Part shown: piece by piece, positions 10,017-17,208 of the stretch
Position numbering within the stretch: position 1 is the stretch's first letter
Layout of the letters: the number at the start of each line of letters is the position of its first letter
DNA from: Chara braunii
Lineage: Eukaryota > Streptophyta > Charophyceae > Charales > Characeae
DNA: 21,090 nucleotides
Direction of reading: 5' to 3'
Assembly (NCBI GenBank): GCA_003427395.1
Contig: BFEA01000137.1
Span: 135,310-156,399, forward strand
Position numbers and translations under genes: made by a program
The notes under the pieces: generated by a model
The model's input: the letters and a program-made list of their open reading frames with translations, nothing else
Told to the model about the DNA's origin: nothing
Databases searched by the model: none

Positions 10017-10122
10017 AGATAAAGGAGTGGGCAGGGGAACGATAGGAAGAACCTCGGGTGCCCCCCAGCGGCCCCCACTAGCACCCAAGTCACTCCCCAG
10101 ATCGACGAAGGGGAACAAGTAC
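10017..10122. other. Short spacer between LINE and LTR
   Basis: This is GC-rich sequence with no gene. It contains GGGTGCCCCCCAGCGGCCCCC, which resembles the hairpin segment in the adjacent LTR, so it may be a further diverged piece of LTR-type sequence into which the LINE inserted. Confidence 0.3.
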
Positions 10123-10547
10123 TGCAAGCAACCAAACAGACTTTCGTAGAGGAATGGGTTAGCAATTGGCAGAGGAACGGATAGTCCCACTGGTGCCCCC
10201 CAGTGGTGCTTTCGTGTGTGTCGGACCCGCCGATATGGCGGTCCGACAGGATAGAGAAGAAGGGGTTGATGAAGGAGGAAGTGGAGATGGAGATGGAAGG
10301 GACAGCGCAGCTCCGACGCAGACTCAACACCGCAAGTACTCCAATAGTGCAAAAATGAAGAATGATGAAAAACAGACAACAGCTGGGGTATACCCCCAGC
10401 GGACTGACACTAGGGTGATGAGGGCAGTGGGTGAGGGAAACATGCACACAACTCACCGACTGGGGGAGGAGGGAGCTACATCTGGGAGCAAGGAAACCAA
10501 GATAACGCTACGGTCCCAATGCCTATGCGATACCAAGGGAGAGCCCA
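10123..10547 (-). repeat. LTR of chromovirus copy A (3' LTR)
   Basis: On the minus strand this begins TGGGCTCTCCC directly after the shared coding end at 10548 and ends in TGCTTGCA, the TG...CA form of LTRs. Its 10123-10408 part is repeated at 11963-12249 (about 15 differences by hand count over about 285 bp). Its remaining 139 bp are repeated, apparently identically, at 14420-14558. Those two pieces together give one LTR of the same length (about 425 bp). It carries three small hairpins: 10187-10193 with 10200-10206; 10221-10231 with 10237-10246 (one bulge); and 10382-10388 with 10394-10400. Confidence 0.75.
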
Positions 10548-11962
10548 ACTCAAAGAGACTCAGCTAAGTGAGAACCATCATGCGATAGATGCAAGGGAAT
10601 GTACAGGGTAGGGTGGTGGCGTGAAGTAGTCACGTCCAAAGTAGCTGAAGCCGATAAGATGGCTGAAGTCGAGAAGGTGACTGAAGTCGTCGAAGTGGTC
10701 CATGACATCGATGAAGTAGGAGTTGAGGTCGATGTCGAAGGAGAGCCTCAAAACGCTAACATCGTGAAAAAGATCTGATGATGGAGTACCTGATGGTGTG
10801 AGTCAGTGGGGAGAGATAGAGGATAAAAGTGTGAGTCATCGTAACGCGAAGGGCGACGATAAGTGCGTAGTGGATGCTCGGAGGCAACCGTCTGCGGCAG
10901 AGGAACGGCCTCAGAGGGAGCTGGCTCGTCCTCAGCAATCTCCTCAGCCGGAGGAGGAGGAAGAGGGTCAGTCGGCTGAGTAGAGGCAGACATCTCAGCA
11001 CGACGAGCACGATCATATGCACGCACCGACATCCTGGCGTGCTGCAAGTGCTCGAGGGGCTCCCAAGTAGCCTCTTCATCAGGATAACCCTTCCAACGCA
11101 CAAGGTATTCTATGCGTGGAGGGGTATCGTCGGTTACTCGGCAAGATACGATGTCGGAAACGATGAACTCCTCATGACCGTCCACCACGATAGGTGGAGG
11201 GCGCTCATACGGGTGTTCGGCGAAGCGCTCGGACGGTTTGTGATAAGGACGCAGCAAGGAGACGTGGTAAACACCGTGTACTCGAGCCTGTCGGAGGTAA
11301 TCAGGTAGCTTCACACGGAAGTTGACCGGACTGGCAGCAGTATCAGAACCGACGGCCTGAAGGATGCGGCATGGACCGAAGAAACGACGCCTAAGCTTGC
11401 GAAGCGTATCCGCTTCGAGCTATAAGTGGTGTGCGTCGACGAGCACATCGTCACCGACTTTGAATGGATGATTCGTTCGTGATCTGTTCGCTCGTGCGGC
11501 CATGCGAGGCTGGGAGTCGGCTAGACTCTCATGTGTGCGCTTCATAATCGCCGCGATGTGGGCGATCCAATCATCAAGCGCAGGACAACAAGTGTCTGGG
11601 CGCAACCGCGATGGTCGAAGGAAGTCCGCAGGTACGCGAGGGTGGTAGTCGAGGTCGCAATAGAATGACGACATCCCCGTGGCTGGCGAAACAGCGTGGT
11701 TGTACGCAATGTCCACGTGGGCTAAGTGTAAGTCTCATTGCTGGTCATCCCTAACAAACTTTCAAAGGATATTACCGAGAGTTTTATTGGTGACCTCAGT
11801 CCGACCATCCGTCTGAGGGTGGCAAGACGATGAGAAGCGGAGCTGAGATCTGTACACCTCGTGTAGGCGTCGCCAGAATGTGTTGGTAAAGCGCGAGTCA
11901 CAGTCGGAGATGATGCTTTAAGGTAAGTCGTGATCTCTCACGACTCGGTCGAAGACGATGTC
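10548..11962 (-). pseudogene. Chromovirus copy A: integrase end and chromodomain, truncated
   Basis: This is the 3' part of a Ty3/gypsy pol, starting inside the integrase core at 11962. Integrase would insert element DNA, and the chromodomain would guide it to marked chromatin. Readable in order are the second catalytic Asp region (ISDCDSRFTN), the DGRTE segment with its Glu (GAG at 11795-11797), the PADFLRPSRLRPD block, a GPY/F-like module (FFGPCRIL) and the chromodomain at about 11039-11161 with EYLVRWKGYPDEEATWEPL. Stops are TAA 11918-11920, TGA 11762-11764, TGA 11735-11737 and TAG 11420-11422, all in one frame. A 188-codon open stretch (10748-11314) keeps the chromodomain intact. RT, RNase H, protease and gag are absent. 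Confidence 0.85.
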
Positions 11963-12249
11963 TGCTAGCAGCCAAACAGACTTTGGTAGAGGAATGGGTT
12001 AGGAATTGGCAGAGGAACGGATAGTCTCACTGGTGCCCCCCAGTGGTGCTTTCGTGTGTGCCGGACCCGCCGGGATGGCGGACCGACAGGATGGAGAAGA
12101 AGGGGTTTAATGAAGGAGGAACTGGAGATGGAGCTGGAAGGGACAGCGCAGCTCCGACGCAGACTCAACACCGCACGTACTCCAATAGTGCAAAAATAAA
12201 GAATGATGAAAAACAGACAACAGCTGGGGTATAGCCCCAGCGGACTGAC
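11963..12249 (-). repeat. Partial LTR between copies A and C
   Basis: This matches 10123-10408 in the same orientation. On the minus strand it ends in TGCTAGCA just before copy A internal sequence, as a 5' LTR should. Its other end stops at GGACTGAC (12242-12249), where copy A's LTR at 10123-10547 would continue into ACTAGGG. That continuation is found instead at 14420, beyond element B, so the LTR is split by an insertion. Confidence 0.75.
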
Positions 12250-12699
12250 TGGACTGGACTAATCTGGCCTAGTGCCGACAGTGGTACCGGGCAGGACGAG
12301 ACGGGATTGAAATAGTGCACGATCTGTGGGATCAGGCCACGGCCTGGTCCCACAGGCCGAATTGGCAAATAGCCAAATAGGCCCTGGCAGTAAGCCAGGG
12401 CAGATGAAGGCCCGCTGCACGATCCTCGGACCTATAATGGATCGCAAGATTCATAAACACGCTATCCGCAAAAGCAGCGGAACTCTGCAATAAAGAAAGC
12501 TGAGAAATCTAGGATGCAGAGCAAGCTCCATGCTGAGTCCATGCGATGCAGCCTAAGCAACATAATGTCAAACGAAACGCAAACGTTTGGTATACATGTC
12601 TTAGCTGACAGCAAAAAAAATGAAATGTAGCAATATACAATCCTAAAGTCCTAAAGGCAATTGCCTGAGTGTTGAAAGAAAAATGAGCAATATGTCACA
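12242..12699 (+). repeat. Left LTR-like repeat of element B
   Basis: This aligns to 13636-14093 with no indels and about 34 substitutions over 454 bp by hand count (about 7-8%), mostly transitions. It starts with GGACT pentamer repeats and contains a near-perfect 30-bp palindrome at 12325-12354, which is eroded in the right copy. A further hairpin pairs 12381-12388 with 12394-12401. AATAAA occurs at 12489-12494. It ends in GTCACA, immediately followed by integrase-coding sequence, so the usual primer-binding site is missing. Confidence 0.8.
12489..12494 (+). terminator. Possible polyadenylation signal in left LTR of B
   Basis: AATAAA lies in sense orientation mid-LTR. The same hexamer sits at the same place in the right copy. 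A 6-mer alone is weak evidence. Confidence 0.3.
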
Positions 12700-13634
12700 T
12701 CACGAACGGATCATCCATTCAAAGTCGGTGACGATGTGCTCGTTGACGCACGCCATTTACAGCTCGAAGAGGATACGCTTCGCAAGTTTAGGAGTCGTTT
12801 CTTCGGTCCATGCCGCATCCTTCAGGCCGTCGGTTCTGATATTGTCGCCAGTCCGGTCAACTTCCGTGTGAAGCTACCTGATTATGTTCGACAGGCTCGC
12901 GTACACGATGTTTACCACGTCTCCTTGCTGCGTCCTTATCACAAACCGTCCGAGCGCTTCGCCGAACACCCGTATGAGCGCCCTCCACCTATCGTGGTGG
13001 ACGGTCACGAGGAGTTCGTCGTTTTCGACATCGTATCTCACCGAGTAACCGACGATACCCCTCCACGCATCGAATACCTTGTGCGTTGGAAGGGTTATCC
13101 TGATGAGGAGGCTAGTTGGGAGCCCCTCGAGCACTTGCAGCACGCCAGGATGTTGGTGCGTGCATATGATCGTGCTCGTCGTGCTTAGATGTCTGCCTCT
13201 ACTCAGCCGACTGACCCTCTTCCTCCTTCTCCGGCTGAGGAGATTGCTGAGGACGAGCCCGCTCCCTCTAAGGCCGTTCCTCTGCCGAAAACGATTGCCT
13301 CCGAGCGTCCACAACGCACTTATCGTCGTCCTTCGTGTTACGATAACTCACACTTTTATCCTCTATCTCTCCCCACTGACTCACACCATCAGGTACTCCA
13401 TCATCAGATCTTCTTTAGGATGTTAGCGTTTTGCGGCTCTGGTTCGACATCGACCTCAACTCGTACTTCATCGATGTCATCGACCACTTCGACGACTTCA
13501 ATCACCTTCTCGACTTCAGCCATTTTATCGGTTTCAGCTACTTTGGACGTGACTACTTCACGCCACCACCCTACCCTGTACATTCCCTTGCATCTGTCGC
13601 ATGCTGGTTCTCACTTAGCTGAGTCTCTTTGAGT
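12700..13634 (+). pseudogene. Chromovirus copy B: integrase C-terminus and chromodomain
   Basis: This is a plus-strand fragment beginning within the integrase C-terminal region (frame reads SRTDHPFKVGDDVLVDARHL) and running to the natural end of pol. It has the GPY/F-like FFGPCRIL, the LPDYVRQARVHDVYHVSLL block and the chromodomain at about 13024-13143 with EYLVRWKGYPDEEASWEPL. TAG at 13186-13188 stands where copies A and C have GAG, directly after the chromodomain. The frame then stays open to TGA at 13630-13632 through a Pro/Glu-rich then Ser/Thr-rich tail. The segment 12700-13637 has the same length (938 bp) as 10545-11482 in A and 14556-15493 in C and is very similar to both, but inverted relative to them. 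Confidence 0.85.
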
Positions 13635-14093
13635 TGGACTGACTAGACTGGACTGGACTGGCCTGCTACCGATAGTGGTACCGGGCAGGACGAGACTGGA
13701 CTGAAATAGTGCACGATCTGTGGGATCAAGTCACGGCCTGGTCCCACTGGCCGAACTGGCAAATAGTCAAATAGGCCCTGGCAGTAGGCCAGGGCAAATG
13801 AAGGCCCGCTGCACTATCCTCGGACCTGTAATGGATCGCAAGATTCATAAACACGCTATCCACAAAAGCGGCGGAACTCTGCAATAAAGAAAGCTCAGAA
13901 ATCTAGGATGCGGAGCAAGCTCCATGCTGAGTCCATGCGATGCAGCCTAAGCTACATAATGTCAAACGAAACGCAAATATTTGGTATGCATGTCCTAGCT
14001 AACAGCAAAAAAAATCAAATGTAGCAATATACAATCCTAAGGTCCTAGAGGCAATTGCCTGAGTGCTGAAAGAAAAAAGAGCAATATGTCACA
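13635..14093 (+). repeat. Right LTR-like repeat of element B
   Basis: This begins TGGACTGACTAG directly after the end of the coding tail (GAGT), at the very base where copies A and C switch into their own LTR (TGGGCTC). It matches 12242-12699. The true LTR may extend past 14093 to about 14410, where the sequence reads AAGTATGCA. In that case the left copy lost its last 320 bp in the internal deletion. AATAAA lies at 13883-13888. Confidence 0.75.
13883..13888 (+). terminator. Possible polyadenylation signal in right LTR of B
   Basis: AATAAA in sense orientation, at the same relative position as in the left repeat. In a 3' LTR this is where a transcript would be expected to end. Confidence 0.3.
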
Positions 14094-14416
14094 AGATAAA
14101 GTCATGTCGCTGAACCAGTATAAGTGGGATGGTCTCAGAGATGTCATGTCGCTGAACCAATACGAGTGGGATGGTCTTTGAGGGGGTGAATGCAGCCTAA
14201 GAATCGAAACTCCTAAGGGCAGTCACACATGAAAGTGGGATAGGTCATCAGGCTCAAGGTGGGAGAGTGGTAACGAAACAAAACCAATGATCCTAACACA
14301 TAGACCATCAGGGCGGATAATGCTCGACAAAAGGATGATACCATACGGGGTCGACCATGAAAAAGGGGGAGTCTGAAATAGGTTGGAGATATACCTAACT
14401 CAAGTATGCAAGGGCC
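14094..14416. other. Unassigned segment after right LTR of B
   Basis: This 323-bp stretch has no gene. It is either the 3' part of the B LTR (missing from the left copy) or separate sequence carried with B. It starts with a 42-bp tandem duplication and ends at GGGCC just before the resumed A/C LTR. Confidence 0.5.
14101..14184. repeat. 42-bp tandem duplication
   Basis: Copies 14101-14142 and 14143-14184 both begin GTCATGTCGCTGAACCA and contain GAGTGGGATGGTCT or a close variant. They differ at about five bases. Confidence 0.85.
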
Positions 14417-14419
14417 GAC

Positions 14420-14558
14420 ACTAGGGTGATGAGGGCAGTGGGTGAGGGAAACATGCACACAACTCACCGACTGGGGGAGGAGGGAGCTACATCTGGGAGC
14501 AAGGAAACCAAGATAACGCTACGGTCCCAATGCCTATGCGATACCAAGGGAGAGCCCA
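14420..14558 (-). repeat. Remaining piece of the split LTR (3' LTR of copy C)
   Basis: On the minus strand this starts TGGGCTCTCCC after the coding end of copy C and runs to the B insertion point. It appears identical to 10409-10547 over its full 139 bp. Joined to 11963-12249 it accounts for one LTR of about 425 bp, serving as both 3' LTR of C and 5' LTR of A. Confidence 0.75.
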
Positions 14559-14560
14559 AC

Positions 14561-15892
14561 TCAAAGAGACTCAGCTAAGTGAGAACCATCATGCGACAGA
14601 TGCAAGGGAATGTACAGGGTAGGGTGGTGGCGTGAAGTAGTCACGTCCAAAGTAGCTGAAGCCGATAAGGTGGCTGAAGTCGAGAAGGTGACTGAAGTCG
14701 TCGAAGTGGTCGATGACATCGATGAAGTAGGAGTTGAGGTCGATGTCGAAGCAGAGCTGCAAAACGCTGACATCCTGAAGAAGATCAGATAATGGAGTAC
14801 CTGATCGTGTGAGTCAGTGGGGAGAGATAGAGGATAAAAGTGTGAGTCATCGTAACGCGAAGGGTGACGATAAGTGCGTTGTGGACGCTCGGAGGCAACC
14901 GTCTGCGGCAGAGGAACGGCCTCAGAGGGAGCGGGCTCGTCCTCAGCAATCTCCTCAGCCGGAGGAGGAGGAAGAGGGTCAGTCGGTTGAGTAGAGGCAG
15001 ACATCTCAGCACGACGAGCACGATCATATGCACGCACCAACATCCTGGCGTGCTGCAAGTGCTCGAGGGGCTCCCAAGTAGCCTCCTCATCAGGATAACC
15101 CTTCCAACGCACAAGGTATTCTATGCGTGGAGGGGTATCGTCGGTTACTCGGCGAGATACGATGTCGAAAACGACGAACTCCTCGTGATCGTCCACCACG
15201 ATAGGTGGGGGGCGCTCATACGGGTGTTCGGCGAAGCGCTCGGACGGTTTGTGATAAGGACGCAGCAAGGAGACGTGGTAAACATCGTGTACGCGAGCCT
15301 GTCGGAGGTAGTCAGGTAGCTTCACANGGAAGTTGACCGGACTGGCGACAGTATTAGAACTGACGGCCAGGAGGATGCGGCATGGACCGAAGAAACGACG
15401 CCTAAACTTGTGAAGCGTATCCGCTTCGAGCTGTAAGTGGCGTGCGTCGACGAGCACATCGTCACCGACTTTGAATGGATGATCCGTTCGTGATCGGTTC
15501 GCTCGTGCGGCCACAAGAGTCTGGGAGTCGGCTAGACTCTCGTGTGTGCGCTTCATAATCGCCGCGAGGTGGGCGATCCAATTATCAAGCGCAGGACAAC
15601 AAGTGTCTGGGCGCAACCGCGATGGTCGCAAGAAGTCCGCGGGTACCCGAGGGTGGTAGTCGAGGTCGCAATAGAATGACGACATCCCCGTGGTTGGCGA
15701 AACAGCGTGGTTGTACGCAATGTCCACGTGGGCTAAGTGTAAGTCCCACAGCTGGTCATCCCTAACAAACTTCTTGAGGATATTACCGAGAGTTTTATTG
15801 GTGACCTAAGTCCGACCATCCGTCTGAGGGTGGCAAGACGATGAGAAGCGGAGCTGAGATCCGTACACCTCGTGTAGGCGTCGCCAAAAGTC
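14561..15892 (-). pseudogene. Copy C integrase C-terminal half, chromodomain and tail
   Basis: The frame runs from the integrase core to the natural TGA at 14561-14563. The 388 codons after 15727 are open. Residues (from 15727): integrase end 1-100, GPY/F-like FFGPCRIL at 112-119, LLRPYHKPSERF at 155-166, chromodomain about 187-226 (15050-15169) with EYLVRWKGYPDEEATWEPL, Pro/Glu-rich 245-275, and a Ser/Thr-rich tail about 320-365. Upstream, the catalytic Glu codon of the DDE triad reads TAG at 15806-15808, where copy A has GAG. A 48-bp in-frame deletion after 15887, relative to copy A, removes the second catalytic Asp. N at 15327 leaves one residue unknown. Confidence 0.9.
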
Positions 15893-16347
15893 GTGATCTC
15901 TCACGACTCGGTCGAAGACGATGTCGACGACCTCACGAGCGCTAATGCGATAGCGTCACGGTACAAAATGTGCACCCTTCGTGAAGCGATCGACGACGAC
16001 CAAGATAGCGTCATGATCGCGCTCAGTGGGTGGGCGGATGGGCCAATGAAATCCATCGAGATGGACTGCCAACGACCCTCGGGTATGGGTAAAGACTGAA
16101 GTAACCCATACGGGAGGTGGTTCTCACTGTTCACCTCCTGACAGGTAGGACACTTCTGGATGTAGGCTTTGACGAAGATCTTGAACTTCGACCAATTGTA
16201 CAGGCGGCAAACACGAGTCAACGTCTTGTGGAAGCCCATATGACCGGCAAGTACTTGGTCATGGAACTCTGCTACAGCCTGGACGCGGAGCTGTCCGGTG
16301 GAGGGAACGCAGATACGTGGATCTCGCTGACCAGATCTGCCATGTCA
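15893..16347 (-). pseudogene. Copy C integrase N-terminus and start of core
   Basis: The HHCC zinc-binding domain is visible: FHDQVLAGHMGFHKT supplies the His residues and CPTC (residues 30-33 of the open stretch from 16239) supplies the Cys pair. SISMDFIGP follows with the first catalytic Asp of the DDE core near 16051-16053. Shortly after, near 16040-16050, the frame shifts. The continuation HDAILVVVDRFTKGAHFVP is read in the frame used downstream, then meets TGA at 15956-15958. TGA at 16345-16347 lies upstream of the zinc domain. Confidence 0.85.
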
Positions 16348-16467
16348 GTACACAAGGCCGTTTTCCCCGAGGGAGTAGGAAGGAACGGTTTTGCCACTCC
16401 GCAGTGTCACGTGGATGACGCGATAATCGGGGCAGTGGCAGTACTGAGTGCGATATGCGTCGATCAC

Positions 16468-17205
16468 CTACTGATCAACAGTGGTGATGGAGATGGCAGC
16501 AAGATGGATGGGTTCCTGATTGTGATCATGACGGCGAGACAAGGCATTGGCGACTCGGTTCGTTTCACCATTGATGGGCTGAGTGGTGAAACTGAACTCA
16601 GATAAGTCACGCCACCAACGTGCCTGTCGAGGGGAAAGTTTAGGCTTCGTGAGGAAAGCCTGGACAACTAAGTTGTCCATGCGCACCGTGAAGGGCGCTC
16701 CGTGCAAATAATGACGCCAATGCCAGGTAGCATAAACGACTGCGAGAACCTCATGTTCATCAGCAGTGTAGTTTATCTCGGCAGGCAGTAGCTGACGGGA
16801 GTAGAAGGCGATCAGGCAATCCCCGGCACAAGCCTCAACAGTCTCATCCTCCGCGATGGTCGGGGAGTAAGTAATAGGAGGACTGTCAGTGAAGGGAAGT
16901 GGTGGGAGGATAGGCGTCAGTCGAGAAGCAGTGTCAGCAGGANNGGGGGGGGGAGGAGGAACATGGGGATAAGGTGAATCAGGAGGAGAGGGAAACACCT
17001 GAGAAAGTACTGCTCCTATTGCAAAATTTGACGCATCAGTGGTGACGATGAAGGGGCGATCCAAATTTGGGAGGCGAAGAACCGACGCACAAGTCACCGC
17101 CTTCTTGAGGGCGCAGAAGACGTCCTCGCAGAGGGGTGTCCAAAACAACGGCGGGTTCTTTCGGAGGAGGGTGGAGGTAAGGACGTAGAAATACCTAGCG
17201 TATCC
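16468..17205 (-). pseudogene. Copy C RNase H with proline-rich insertion
   Basis: RNase H would remove the RNA strand of the cDNA hybrid. The open frame of 226 codons from 17148 shows VTTDASNFAIGAVLSQ (first Asp, residue 38), ADEHEVLAVV (Glu 133) and VRMDNLVVQAF (Asp 158). The final motif reads NRVANALSRR, with Asn 201 (16546-16548) where the family usually has Asp (ADALSR). Between GAVLSQ and IAFYSRQLLPAE lies an extra stretch of about 60 residues (51-112), very rich in Pro and Ser, where relatives usually have a short loop. NN at 16943-16944 lies in it. TAG at 17206-17208 precedes and TAG at 16468-16470 ends the frame. Confidence 0.85.
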
Positions 17206-17208
17206 CTA

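Larger units (their letters stand above)
12242..14414 (+). mobile_element. Chromovirus copy B: internally deleted LTR element
   Basis: This is a plus-strand element with two direct repeats of about 458 bp (12242-12699 and 13636-14093) around a 938-bp internal fragment. It lies inside the LTR shared by A and C: the target GGACTGACACTAGGG, intact at 10401-10415, is split here into GGACTGAC at 12242-12249 and GACACTAGGG at 14417-14426. Possible 5-bp target duplications are CTGAC (12245-12249) and CCGAC (14415-14419), differing at one base. The exact ends are uncertain by about 8 bp because the B repeat also begins GGACTGAC. No primer-binding site, gag, RT or protease remains. Confidence 0.7.

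Noticed and set aside
10166-10567. 133-codon plus-strand open stretch
   Set aside because: It lies across the LTR of copy A and its first 139 bp. It has no protein-like conservation, and the second LTR copy breaks the frame.
12874-13314. 146-codon minus-strand open stretch, with parallel ones at 10874-11308 and 14864-15319
   Set aside because: It is antisense to the chromodomain coding strand in each copy. It recurs only because the copies are similar.
10123-14558. CRISPR-like or satellite array made of the recurring segments
   Set aside because: The repeats are few, hundreds of bases long, carry retrotransposon coding sequence, and are explained as LTRs and element copies.
16117-16605. 162-codon plus-strand open stretch
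   Set aside because: It lies antisense to the integrase and RNase H of copy C, which have clear domain motifs. It is a shadow frame.
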